A DNA stretch of 64,000 nt, taken from positions 11,632 to 75,631 of the forward strand of contig JBGPHT010000019.1 in assembly GCA_041484525.1 (NCBI GenBank), written 5' to 3'. The stretch comes from JBGPHT01 sp041484525 (GTDB taxonomy: Bacteria; Acidobacteriota; Terriglobia; Bryobacterales; Bryobacteraceae). Below are positions 52,108 to 60,425 of the stretch, in pieces. Within the stretch, counting starts at the first letter, position 1. Each line of letters opens with the position of its first letter. The notes under the pieces are model-generated. The model did no database searches. It was given only the letters and a program-made list of their open reading frames with translations, and was not told the origin of the DNA. The position numbers and the translations under genes were made by a program.

Positions 52108-52620
52108 ATGCAAAATGTGTCGATTCAAACAAGTGGGGGAAAGGCAGGTGCCGAACCCGTTTCTATCTTCGAAGAGATCGGGAAGCGGTTAGAGCATGTC
52201 CGGCGGCGGGCGTTTGGGTTGTTCGAGCAACGAGGGTGTGAACTTGGCCATGCCCTCGATGACTGGCTCAAGGCCGAGCACGAAGTGCTGGGATGGCCGG
52301 CAGCGGAATTGGCTGAGAAGGACATGACGTATGAAGTGAAGATAACGCTTCCCGGCTTCGAACCTAAAGAAGTGCAAGTCAGCGCCACACCCTCCGAGAT
52401 CATCGTCCATGCAGCGACCAAACACGAGAAGAAGATCGAGAAAGAAAACGTTTTATGGACGGAGTTCGGCTCAAATGACGTCTACCGGAGGTTCGAGCTG
52501 CCGGAGCCCATTGACCTGGACAAGATGAGCGCCGGGCTCGATAACGGCATGCTTCACATTGTCGCCGAGAAGGCTACGAAGATCCGGCCGAAACCGATTG
52601 AGGTGCGGACTGCTGCCTGA
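52108..52620 (+). CDS. Hsp20 small heat-shock protein with N-terminal DUF2934
   Basis: A 170-residue fusion. Residues about 27-65 form a DUF2934 domain (RRAFGLFEQRGCELGHALDD then WLKAEHEVLGWPA). Residues 70-165 form the alpha-crystallin domain (YEVKITLPGFEPKEVQVSAT; YRRFELPEPIDLDKMSAGLD then NGMLHIVAEKA). Small HSPs hold unfolded proteins without ATP; DosR-controlled HspX (Rv2031c) is the dormancy marker of M. tuberculosis. AAGGAGATG lies upstream of ATG 52108. The BON gene follows 60 bases later. Confidence 0.92.
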   Translation: MQNVSIQTSGGKAGAEPVSIFEEIGKRLEHVRRRAFGLFEQRGCELGHALDDWLKAEHEVLGWPAAELAEKDMTYEVKITLPGFEPKEVQVSATPSEIIVHAATKHEKKIEKENVLWTEFGSNDVYRRFELPEPIDLDKMSAGLDNGMLHIVAEKATKIRPKPIEVRTAA

Positions 52621-52680
52621 CGCTCCGTGCGACTTGAGCCGCTTCATGCACCAGCAAGAAGGTTATCGAGGAGTCCAAAA

Positions 52681-52944
52681 ATGGCAACAAAAGGCACAGC
52701 CAAGCATGGCGCCCGCTCGGACGATGAAATCGCACGCGACATCCGGCACGCGATGAAGTTCGACACCGATGTTCCAGATGAACGAATCCGCGTGGAGGTG
52801 CGAAACGGATTTGCGACGCTCGAAGGCAGCGTCGATCGGAGTCTCCAGAAGGAAGCCGCCCAAGACGACGCCAATAAAGTGAAAGGCGTTCGAGGTGTTA
52901 CGAACCGGATTGAAGTGCTGCCCGACGGAGCAGCAGTCGGGTAG
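52681..52944 (+). CDS. Single BON-domain protein
   Basis: An 87-residue protein: a short basic N-terminus then one BON domain (RSDDEIARDIRHAMKFDTDV; IRVEVRNGFATLEGSVDRSL; VKGVRGVTNRIEVLP). ATG 52681 has GAGGAG 7 bases upstream and opens the domain; the in-frame start at 52627 is rejected. Likely co-transcribed with hsp20. The function is unknown beyond the stress association. Confidence 0.85.
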   Translation: MATKGTAKHGARSDDEIARDIRHAMKFDTDVPDERIRVEVRNGFATLEGSVDRSLQKEAAQDDANKVKGVRGVTNRIEVLPDGAAVG

Positions 52945-53339
52945 GCGCGTTGGGTTGCTCGGCCCGTTCGGGTTCCGGTAAGAACGGTTCGCTTGGATCA
53001 CACGTTCTTCCTTCTGCCGGCGACGACTTCGGGCCGTCAACTTCTGTTCGCGGAAGGTATCCGGAGCGTGCGGGAGACACCAGGCCAGATAACAGGCGCT
53101 GTCACGAAGGCATGCTCGACTGCATGAAAAAGACGCCTTCGGCAATTCGACCCCTCACGGTAGTATCGAAGGGTCCCTCGGAGTAAATCGTCGGATGGGC
53201 AAACTCCGTGAAAAACCTCAAGCCGGTTTTGACCGGCGAACTGGGCGTTAAGACACTTGCGATACACCGCGGGCCCTGTCCGAAGGTGGCTCATTGTTTG
53301 CTGCCTGATCCAGACCAGCGTGAAAACCGGCTGCAAGAA
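52945..53339. other. Intergenic stretch, no recognised gene
   Basis: About 395 bases between the BON gene and the MFS remnant. Frames on both strands are short and unfamiliar. No repeat or RNA gene is apparent. Confidence 0.4.
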
Positions 53340-53677
53340 ATGAGACCGGTCAAACGTAGCTTTGCCAACGCGGTCGAGAGACGCCCGGCGAACACGACGG
53401 AGTAGGCGCTGGCGAGCGGAAAGAAGGGGCTCGGTGAGCGCCGCAATGCCGTAGCCCATCACCAGGTCGCTTCCGCAATCCCTCGAGCAAGCCCATGGCA
53501 AAGCGCCAATGCCCACGACTGAGACAAGAAAGGATCGGCAGCAGGCGGTGGATCGATCTCGGAGGCGATGTCCATGAACATGCTGACGAAGCCAAGGGCC
53601 CAGAGACCGTCCGGGATTGCAGGACGTCCAACTCTAGGCGTATTGCGATCAGGCCCAGTTATAGCCTCACGACTCAC
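53340..53677 (-). pseudogene. MFS transporter remnant
   Basis: Fragments in different minus-strand frames resemble the N-terminal part of an MFS permease: LWALGFVSMFMDIASE, then IHRLLPILSCLSRGHW in another frame, then MGYGIAALTEPLLSARQRLL and DRVGKATFD where intact proteins have DRIGKGIRGAPRDA. Frameshifts and truncation show it is dead. It abuts the truncated integrase. Confidence 0.5.
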
Positions 53678-53692
53678 GCAGCGATATATTCT

Positions 53693-54510
53693 TTATCGAC
53701 CAGCTTCGCGATGCGTGTAGAGGAAGATCGATCGGTCGGGCAGGATGCGGGATCGATCAAAGCACGCGGCGTCCGAGATGCGCAGCCCGGCATACCGCAT
53801 CAACAGCGTTATCGCAAGCAGCTTCGGATACGGGCGCACCTGCTCAAGGATCGCCTTCCACTGCGGTCCCGGCTCGGGCAGAATGTCCCCGTCAAACGGC
53901 AGTGTAGGCTGCACCCGTGTCGCTTTGACCTTGGCGTGCTCCAATTCCATCGCCGGGTTCCTGTCGCACCAACCCGAGATCATCGAGAAGCGAAAGAAGC
54001 GGCGCAACAATTGGATACGCTTCGAGCGGTGGAGGGGGCCACAACTCCAGCCGGCCGCATACTCGGAAATTACTGGGAGCGTGATCTGCGGCAGCACCGT
54101 GAACCCCTGATCGCGGCAAAACTCCAGCAGGCCGGCAGAAACCGGCCGCTGGGATGTGTTCGTCCACTCGGGATTGGCTCCCAGGAACAAAGCACGGATC
54201 TTCCGCGTCGTGCTCTTTGCCTTACCACTGTTGTTTGGAGCGATGACCTGCAAGAAGCTATTCGCGGCGTCGGCGATCAGGATCGGCTGGTTGGCGTCGG
54301 GATCGTCCCAGGTCCCTCGCGATTCCTTCTCGCGCACCAAATCCTGGGCACGCGTCCAGGAAGTGGTGTTGAGAGCTTTGCGGCACATGACGCCGCCCAG
54401 GTGCCCTTCGGCATGGATGGGACAGGAGCAGCGACGTATTTGCGGCCGGGATCCTTGCCCTTGTGCCGTATGAGGCAGTCGCTGGTGTGGCGCCTAAAGA
54501 TCGTGAGCAT
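53693..54510 (-). pseudogene. Tyrosine recombinase, frameshifted and C-terminally truncated
   Basis: From ATG 54510 the N-terminus reads MLTIFRRHTSDCLIRHKGKD; the frame shifts near 54440 and continues as CSCPIHAEGHLGGVMCRKAL with a core-binding domain (VISEYAAGWSCGPLHRSKRI). The first catalytic Arg is present in LLMRYAGLRISDAACFD, but the protein ends soon after at LYTHREAGR, so the His-x-x-Arg, His and Tyr residues are lost. It lies 130 bases from the right repeat and reads inward. It differs in sequence from the left integrase. Confidence 0.78.
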
Positions 54511-54638
54511 GAGTTTGGCAGGCTCTTTCTCGGGAAGCTCCCTCAGCAAAGTCTACCAAAATGAAGCCCACATAGCACACACGGATTATCAATGATGTCA
54601 CTAACAAATAGTAAACAAGGATCATTCAGCGTATTACC

Positions 54639-54659
54639 TGGGCCTGCTCGGGAGACATG
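54639..54659. repeat. Right 21-bp direct repeat of the island (att-like)
   Basis: Identical to 25374-25394 in the same orientation. To its right the kinase N-terminal half begins; to its left is AT-rich island sequence (ACAAATAGTAAACAAGGATC). Confidence 0.9.
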
Positions 54660-55261
54660 TACGCGACCGTGCCCAGAACCACGCCTTCCTCGGTGTGGGG
54701 AGTACGGTTGAACGCCACTGTGGATCCATCGTCAACCGGCTCGCTGCCGCTCAGGACAGGCCGGGCAAGTTTGGCCAGGCCAAAGTCGAGCACCTTGACC
54801 AGGTCGGTGCGCGTGATCATGATATTTGCCGGCTTGATATCGCGATGCACGATGCCGGCCGCGTGCGCGGCGGCGAGCGCGCCGGCGATTTGCGCCGCGT
54901 ACTGCAGCGCTTCTCCCAGGCGGAGTCCCTTTTGCCGGATCAATTGGTCGAGCGTGGCGCCTTCCACAAATTCCATGGCGATGAAGGGGAACTCGCCCGC
55001 GGTATTGATCTCGTAAACCGTGATGATGTTGGGGTGGTTCAGCGCGGATGCCGACTTCGCCTCCTGGACGAAACGAAGCTGGCGCTCCGGATTCGAGATC
55101 GCGTGAGCCGCCAGTATCTTGATGGCTACGAACCGGTCGAGGCTGGTGTCGCGCGCCTTGTACACCACACCCATGCCGCCTTCGCCAATCTTCTCGATGA
55201 TCTGGTAATGTCCGACGGATTGGCCGATCATACCGCTAAGCGCCCCGTTCGACTGGTGCAT
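54639..55261 (-). pseudogene. Ser/Thr protein kinase, N-terminal part (interrupted by the island)
   Basis: Residues 1-208 of a Hanks-type kinase: glycine loop GEGGMG (26-31), catalytic Lys48 in VAIKIL, HRD at 139-141 in GIVHRDIKPANIM, DFG at 159-161, and SPE (APE-equivalent) at 203-205. The kinase sequence stops exactly at MSPEQAQ within the 21-bp repeat; three further codons (VIR) and a stop at 54626 come from the island. The remaining C-lobe, membrane segment and propeller lie at 23236-25394. Without the C-lobe a stable active kinase is unlikely. Confidence 0.9.
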
Positions 55262-55275
55262 TATATCCCGTCCCT

Positions 55276-55307
55276 AATTCGGTGACAGGCTACACAACCT
55301 CGAAACT
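55276..55307. repeat. Single arm of the REP-like palindrome
   Basis: Thirty-one of 32 bases match 15307-15338 (GGGGACAGG there, GGTGACAGG here). No complementary arm follows. It lies between the kinase start and the glycosidase stop. Confidence 0.8.
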
Positions 55308-55329
55308 CCGGCGGGTGCGCGCCACCCCG

Positions 55330-56445
55330 CTACTTCTTCAGCGGCTTGGCCCCAGTCATCTCGCGGATGAACTGCACTTCTTCCGGCCGGTACGCCGCGC
55401 CTGCCCCGTTGAAAATGTCGTGGAACCACACCTCCGGCTCCCGATCCGTGTACGGCTTCTCCCACGAATCCCACGGCAGGTACGTCTGCGACTTGCCCGC
55501 CACGAAGCCCCAGTTGATGGCCGCCACTTTGTACTTCTTCGCAACCGGCAGAATGCCCTGGAAGGTGCTCCCACGGGGCCGCGCCATATACTCCGTGCAC
55601 AGAATCGGCCGGTGATACTGCTCCAGCCATTTCACCTTCTTCTCGAATTCCTCCGGCTTGTCGTAGCTGTGGAACGAGACCACGTCCGAAAGGTCGATCT
55701 GCATTTTCTCGATCGGCCCCAGCTTGTCGGGCGACGACCAGTCGCCCTTCCACACCCCGCTCGTCAGCGGCTGCGTCGGCAGCGCCGCGCGCGCAAACTC
55801 GAACACCTTGGGCAGCAGCGCCTGCACCAGCTCCACTTTGTTCTTCGGCTCCTGCTTGCCGTAGCTCCCGGTGTTGAGGTTGTCCGGCTCGTTCCAAAGG
55901 TCCCACGCCAGAATGCGCTTGTCGTTGGCGAAGGCCGCGATCGCCTCCTGCACGTACGCCAGAAACTTCGCCGACTGCACGGGATCCATCAGCACCCGCG
56001 CGCCCGGACTCTGCAGCCACCGCGAATTGTGAATCCCCAGCCGCGGCGCCGATTGCTTCCCCGCTTCCGGAAACGGGTCCCAGCACGAATCGGCCAGCAC
56101 GAAAATCGGCCGGATCTTATACCGGTCCGCAATCCTCAAAAAGGTATCGATCCGCTTCCGGAAGCCGCCGTCATCCATCTGCCACGCGAGGTCGTGCAGG
56201 AACACCCGCATGGTGTTCATCCCCAGGCTCTGCGCCCACGTCAGCTCGATCTCGATCTGCTCCGGCCGGAAGCTGTCGGCCTGCCACATCTCCAGTTGGT
56301 TGGCGGCGGTCTTCGGAAGATAGTTGCTGCCCACCAGCCACGGTTGCTTCGCGTACCAGTCGGCCGCGGCCTTCTCGGACCACCGCTCGCTCTGCGCCGC
56401 CGCGGGGCGCAGCAGCAAGGTAAGAAAAAGAATTGCGTATTTCAT
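55330..56445 (-). CDS. Secreted cellulase-family (GH5-like) glycoside hydrolase
   Basis: A 371-residue exported TIM-barrel enzyme with signal peptide MKYAILFLTLLLRPAAAQ. WAQSLGMNTMRVFLHDLAWQ, the acid/base Glu in ILAWDLWNEPDN and the likely nucleophile Glu in PILCTEYMARP match clan GH-A. The substrate is not evident; beta-mannan or beta-glucan side chains are possible. It is monocistronic, on the minus strand. Confidence 0.83.
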   Translation of the reverse strand: MKYAILFLTLLLRPAAAQSERWSEKAAADWYAKQPWLVGSNYLPKTAANQLEMWQADSFRPEQIEIELTWAQSLGMNTMRVFLHDLAWQMDDGGFRKRIDTFLRIADRYKIRPIFVLADSCWDPFPEAGKQSAPRLGIHNSRWLQSPGARVLMDPVQSAKFLAYVQEAIAAFANDKRILAWDLWNEPDNLNTGSYGKQEPKNKVELVQALLPKVFEFARAALPTQPLTSGVWKGDWSSPDKLGPIEKMQIDLSDVVSFHSYDKPEEFEKKVKWLEQYHRPILCTEYMARPRGSTFQGILPVAKKYKVAAINWGFVAGKSQTYLPWDSWEKPYTDREPEVWFHDIFNGAGAAYRPEEVQFIREMTGAKPLKK

Positions 56446-56487
56446 GCGACGGTCCGAAGATAACGCGTTCCGGCAACGACCGTCAAC

Positions 56488-56670
56488 GGCGTCTTTCGGC
56501 TACTGACGGCTTTTGGGGAGCGGCGCGAATTCATCCGCGTGGAAGCGCGGCGGCGACCGCGCCCGACTTCATCTTCACACGGCGTCTTCTCGCTACTGCC
56601 GCCCTTTTTCGAGCGGCGCGAACCCATCCGCGTGGAAGCGCCCGGCCACCGCGCCCGACTTGGTCTTCAC
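56488..56670. repeat. Imperfect tandem duplication of about 90 bp at the 3' end of a gene
   Basis: Two adjacent blocks share GCGTCTT..CTACTG, GAGCGGCGCGAA, CATCCGCGTGGAAGCGC and CCGCGCCCGACTT..TCTTCAC with scattered differences. The right block encodes the C-terminus of the hypothetical secreted protein (KTKSGAVAGRFHADGF); the left block is a decayed copy just beyond its stop (KMKSGAVAAALPRG). Confidence 0.75.
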
Positions 56671-57339
56671 CTGGATGATGCCGCGAGTCTCGCGCGGAAC
56701 GATGGCGCTCAGAAACACGTACGCCGCGCCTTTCGGATGCGGCTGCGCCGCCAGCGGCTTCTCGGCCTGTGTCCGCCGCAACAGGTCCCAATCCACCTCC
56801 ACAGCATCCTCCGAGCGGTTGGTCACGCTGAACTGGTACGCGTACTGATCGGCGAATTTCGACGCCGAGCATCGCAGCAGCAAGTCGACGCGCACCGGCT
56901 TTCCGTCCCCCCACAGCGTCCCCCGGATCGACACGGTGCGCTCGCGCGCGTCCTCTTCGATCAGGTCCGGAAACCCTTCCGCGTCGGGATCCTCGCCCAC
57001 TTCGTGGTATCCCGCAGCCGCCGTTTCCTGGACCGGCCACCCGTACTTCAGCGGCGCCGGCCGCGGCTCGGTGTGTTCGAAACAGCAGACCGCGAATTCC
57101 ACGCGATCCCCCACCACCACGCGGTCCATTCCCGCATTCGGCCACACCACTTCCACCGGCTCCCCCGGCTGCTTCCGCAACTCGCTCCCCACGCAGTGCA
57201 GATTCCGGACTCGAGAGGTGTGCGCGCTCCATTCCAGCACGCCCGCCACACTGCCCGATTTCTCCTGTTCGCCCGCCGGACACACGTCCGCCGCCCAGGC
57301 CGAGACCGCCAGCAGCGGCAGCAGAAGCGTCGATCGCAT
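56593..57339 (-). CDS. Hypothetical secreted protein
   Basis: A 248-residue protein with a signal peptide (MRSTLLLPLLAVSAWA) and a Cys-containing beta-rich mature part (VEVVWPNAGMDRVVVGDRVE; YAYQFSVTNRSEDAVEVDWD). I do not recognise the family. ATG 57339 is used; the open frame extends far upstream but only as a shadow of rimO. It diverges from rimO with about 50 bases between. Confidence 0.65.
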   Translation of the reverse strand: MRSTLLLPLLAVSAWAADVCPAGEQEKSGSVAGVLEWSAHTSRVRNLHCVGSELRKQPGEPVEVVWPNAGMDRVVVGDRVEFAVCCFEHTEPRPAPLKYGWPVQETAAAGYHEVGEDPDAEGFPDLIEEDARERTVSIRGTLWGDGKPVRVDLLLRCSASKFADQYAYQFSVTNRSEDAVEVDWDLLRRTQAEKPLAAQPHPKGAAYVFLSAIVPRETRGIIQVKTKSGAVAGRFHADGFAPLEKGRQ

Positions 57340-57390
57340 GCCCCTCAATGCTATCCTAAGTAGAAGCATTCCCACATTTGGACACACACT

Positions 57391-58773
57391 TTGAAAATCG
57401 GTTTTGTCAGCCTGGGTTGTCCCAAAAACCTGGTAGATAGCGAAGTCATGATGGGCCAACTCGTTGCCCGCGGCCACGAGCTTACCCCGCATCCCGGCGA
57501 GGCGGACGTCCTCGTCGTCAACACCTGCAGCTTCATCGATCCAGCCAAGAAGGAATCGGTCGATACCATCCTCGAAATGGCCGAGTATAAGAGGATCGGC
57601 CGCGCCACGAAATTGATCGTCGCCGGCTGCCTGGTCGAGCGCTATCGCGGCGATATCCGCCAGGAGATGCCCGAAGTCGACGCCATCGTCGGCACCAACG
57701 AGCTGGAAAGCATCGTCGCGCTTTGCGAGGGCACCGAGCCCGCATCGAACCCCATCGAGCCCTACCTCTACCACGACCTCACGCCGCGCGTCCTCTCCAC
57801 TCCGGGACATTTCGCCTACATCAAAATCGCCGAGGGCTGCGATCACCCTTGCACCTTCTGCGTGATCCCGCAGTATCGCGGCAAATTCCGCAGCCGCCGC
57901 TTCGAATCCGTGATCTCCGAAGCCACGCGCCTGTTTCAGCAGGGCATCCGCGAAATCAACCTGATCGGCCAGGACACCACGTGCTACGGCGAAGACCTCG
58001 GCCTCACTGACGGTCTGGCACACTTGCTCGAACGCCTGGCCGAAATCGAAACCCCGCGCGAAAAGTGGATTCGCTTTCTCTACGCCTATCCGAACAAGAT
58101 CACGCAGCGCCTGCTCGACACCATCGCCGCCCACCCGTCGCTGGTGAAGTACATCGACATGCCGCTGCAGCACGCCAGCGCGCGTGTTCTCAAACGGATG
58201 AAGCGCGGCGCCTCGGGCGATATCTTCCTCAAGCTGCTCGAGCGCATCCGCCGCACCATCCCCGGGGTCGCCATCCGCACCAGCTTCATCGTCGGATTCC
58301 CCGGTGAGACCGCCGCCGATTTCGACGAGCTGTGCGCGTTTGTAGAAGCTGCGAAGTTCGAAAACCTCGGCGTCTTCACCTACTCCGACGAGGACACCAG
58401 CGGCAGCTTCGCCCTCGATGGCAAGGTGGATGGCCGCACCATGCACAATCGCAAGCGCCGCCTGATGTCGATCCAGCGTAAGATCGCGCGTGCCCGGAAC
58501 CGCGCACTGGTGGGCCGGGAAGTGCCAGTGCTGGTCGAGGGACTTTCGAAGGAAACCGATCTTCTATGGGAGGGCCGCATGCCCACCCAGGCGCCGGGGA
58601 TCGACGGCGTCACCCTGATCAACGATGTCGAAGGCGCGGAGCCGCGTCCCGGCGAAATTCGCCGCCTCCGCATTACCGAATCGCACGATTACGACGTGCT
58701 TGGCACACTCCTCGCTCCCACGGAGCGGGCGCCCGAGTTCGCTCCCGGCCCGCTCATCCAGCTTGCGGTATGA
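57391..58773 (+). CDS. rimO: Ribosomal protein S12 methylthiotransferase
   Basis: A 460-residue radical-SAM enzyme that methylthiolates an Asp of ribosomal protein S12. The N-terminal UPF0004 domain (MKIGFVSLGCPKNLVDSEVM with cluster Cys residues), the radical-SAM CxxxCxxC in CDHPCTFCVIPQYRGKFRSR (about 150-157), and a C-terminal TRAM domain (about 375-445) are all present. TTG at 57391 is the start matching the conserved N-terminus. It overlaps yacG by 4 bases. Confidence 0.96.
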   Translation: MKIGFVSLGCPKNLVDSEVMMGQLVARGHELTPHPGEADVLVVNTCSFIDPAKKESVDTILEMAEYKRIGRATKLIVAGCLVERYRGDIRQEMPEVDAIVGTNELESIVALCEGTEPASNPIEPYLYHDLTPRVLSTPGHFAYIKIAEGCDHPCTFCVIPQYRGKFRSRRFESVISEATRLFQQGIREINLIGQDTTCYGEDLGLTDGLAHLLERLAEIETPREKWIRFLYAYPNKITQRLLDTIAAHPSLVKYIDMPLQHASARVLKRMKRGASGDIFLKLLERIRRTIPGVAIRTSFIVGFPGETAADFDELCAFVEAAKFENLGVFTYSDEDTSGSFALDGKVDGRTMHNRKRRLMSIQRKIARARNRALVGREVPVLVEGLSKETDLLWEGRMPTQAPGIDGVTLINDVEGAEPRPGEIRRLRITESHDYDVLGTLLAPTERAPEFAPGPLIQLAV

Positions 58774-58928
58774 AATGTCCGATCTGCAAAAAGGAAGTGA
58801 AGCTCGGCGACCCCGAGTTCCCTTTCTGCAGCGAACGCTGCCGCATCACCGACCTCGGCAACTGGTCATCCGGGAAGTACGTCATCTCGACACCCGTGCA
58901 ACCGGAGCTTCCCGATGACGAAGAGTAA
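58770..58928 (+). CDS. yacG: DNA gyrase inhibitor YacG-like zinc protein
   Basis: A 52-residue protein with the zinc ligands C-x2-C in MKCPICKKE and C-x3-C in FCSERCRITDLGNW, the YacG signature. YacG binds GyrB and inhibits gyrase. It is coupled to rimO (ATGA) and to pgpA (TAATG). Confidence 0.9.
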   Translation: MKCPICKKEVKLGDPEFPFCSERCRITDLGNWSSGKYVISTPVQPELPDDEE

Positions 58929-59392
58929 TGACTAAGTTCGCCATCCTGCTGGCCACCTGGTTCGGCTGCGGACGTTCCCCTTTCGCCCCCGGCACCGCGG
59001 GTTCGCTGGGCGCGCTCGCTATCGCCATCCCGCTCCATGCCTACGCCGGATTCGCGCCCTGGCACTTCCTCCTGCTCGCCGCCGCGCTCTTCTACCCCGG
59101 CGTCTGGTCGGCCGGCGTCGCCTCCCGAGCCGCCAAAATCAAGGACCCCGGATTCGTCGTCATCGATGAAGTTCTGGGCCAGTGGATCGCGCTCGCCGGC
59201 GCGCGCCCGCTCAACTGGAAGAGCTACGCCGCTGCGTTTTTTCTCTTCCGCCTCCTCGACATCTGGAAGCCCACGCCCGCGCGCCAGCTCGAAGCTTTGC
59301 CCGGCGGCCTCGGCATCAACGCCGACGACGTAATGGCCGGAATCTACGCAGCACTTGTACTATTTCTGGCAGGATGGTTCAATCTGTACTAG
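58928..59392 (+). CDS. pgpA: Phosphatidylglycerophosphatase A
   Basis: A 154-residue membrane enzyme of the PgpA family: WFGCGRSPFAPGTAGSLGAL at the start, KDPGFVVIDEVLGQWIAL with the conserved acidic residues, FLFRLLDIWKPTPARQLEAL then PGGLGINADDVMAG at the end. It dephosphorylates phosphatidylglycerophosphate. Its start overlaps the yacG stop. Confidence 0.95.
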   Translation: MTKFAILLATWFGCGRSPFAPGTAGSLGALAIAIPLHAYAGFAPWHFLLLAAALFYPGVWSAGVASRAAKIKDPGFVVIDEVLGQWIALAGARPLNWKSYAAAFFLFRLLDIWKPTPARQLEALPGGLGINADDVMAGIYAALVLFLAGWFNLY

Positions 59393-59396
59393 ATAT

Positions 59397-60425
59397 ATGC
59401 CTTTGCGGAAGCCCTCGGACTCCAAACCACAAATCGCGCAGGTCACACCACCCGCCGCCATCGCCGGCGGTGAGTTGCAGATCCGTGGGAAGGGCTTCGC
59501 GAAGCTGGATCGCCCGCGCGTCACCATCGGCGACATCGGCGCCCCCATCATCATCGGCTCCGATACCTACGTGATCGCGCGCGTGCCGGAAGGCGCCACC
59601 GCCGGCGAACTCGTCATCGAGAGCGGCGAGCAGTCGAGCGATTCCTGGGCCTGCGATATCGGCGTCCTGATCGCGGACGGACTCCATCCCGTCGCCAATC
59701 CCGCCATCGATCCGTTCGGCAACATCTACGCCACGTTCAGCGGCTCGCGCGGCCAGAAGGTGCCGGTCGCGGTTTACAAGATCGATCTCAATTTCAACAC
59801 CAAGCCCTTCATCAACGAGCTGATGAACGCCACCAGCATGGCGTTCGACGCCGAGGGCATGCTCTATATCTCGAGCCGCTACGACGGTTTCGTCTACCAG
59901 GTGACGCCCAACGGCAGCATGTCGGTCTACGTGGAAGGCATGGGCGTGGCCACCGGCATCGCGTTCGACGACGAGCACAACCTCTTCGTCGGCGACCGCA
60001 GCGGCACCATTTTCAAGATCAGCCCCAGCCGCCAGATTTTTGTCTTCGCCACACTCGAGCCGTCGCTCGCCGCCTATCACCTGGCCTTCGGCCCCGATCA
60101 TTATCTGTACGTCTCCGGCCCCACCACTTCCAGCTTCGACTCCGTCCACCGCATCTCGCAGGATGGCGTCGTCGAAGTCTTCTACCGCGGCCTCGGCCGG
60201 CCCCAGGGCATCGCCTTCGACGACGAAGGCCGCCTCTACGTTGCCGCCTCCATCTCCGGCCGTAGAGGCGTCGTCCGCATCTACCAGGACCGGCGCGCCG
60301 ATCTCTTCCTCTCCGGTCCCGGCATCGTCGGGCTCGCGTTCACTCCCTCCCGGGCCATTGTCGTCGCCACCACCAACGCGCTCTACCGCGTGGACGTCGG
60401 CATCAAAGGCAGACCGCTCTTCTGA
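59397..60425 (+). CDS. IPT/TIG-domain plus SMP-30/NHL-like beta-propeller protein
   Basis: A 342-residue protein. Residues 10-85 form a TIG immunoglobulin-like domain (IAQVTPPAAIAGGELQIRGK). Residues 95-342 contain propeller repeats resembling SMP-30/gluconolactonase or NHL (MAFDAEGMLYISSRYDGFVY; IAFDDEHNLFVGDRSGTIFK; IAFDDEGRLYVAASISGR). ATG 59397 follows the pgpA stop and gives the domain without the extra 14 residues encoded inside pgpA. There is no signal peptide. Ligand unknown. Confidence 0.82.
   Translation: MPLRKPSDSKPQIAQVTPPAAIAGGELQIRGKGFAKLDRPRVTIGDIGAPIIIGSDTYVIARVPEGATAGELVIESGEQSSDSWACDIGVLIADGLHPVANPAIDPFGNIYATFSGSRGQKVPVAVYKIDLNFNTKPFINELMNATSMAFDAEGMLYISSRYDGFVYQVTPNGSMSVYVEGMGVATGIAFDDEHNLFVGDRSGTIFKISPSRQIFVFATLEPSLAAYHLAFGPDHYLYVSGPTTSSFDSVHRISQDGVVEVFYRGLGRPQGIAFDDEGRLYVAASISGRRGVVRIYQDRRADLFLSGPGIVGLAFTPSRAIVVATTNALYRVDVGIKGRPLF

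Larger units (their letters stand above)
25374..54659. mobile_element. 29.3-kb integrated stress/dormancy island inside a kinase gene
   Basis: The block is bounded by 21-bp direct repeats and interrupts a Ser/Thr kinase gene whose two parts remain outside it in matching orientation. A tyrosine-recombinase remnant lies inside each end (25615-26578 plus strand; 53693-54510 minus strand), as expected for an integrative element. The cargo is almost entirely stress, dormancy and phosphate-uptake genes, many with sigma-54-like promoters. Both recombinases are broken and IS4, ligase and MFS remnants are present, so the element is probably no longer mobile by itself. Which repeat copy is original cannot be decided. 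Confidence 0.88.

Noticed and set aside
55274..56086. Minus-strand frame overlapping the glycosidase
   Set aside because: It is a Gly/Ala/Arg-rich shadow of the GH5-like gene in another frame.
57340..58446. Minus-strand extension making a 617-residue protein opposite rimO
   Set aside because: It is antisense to the clearly conserved rimO; only the part after ATG 57339 has a signal peptide and protein-like composition.
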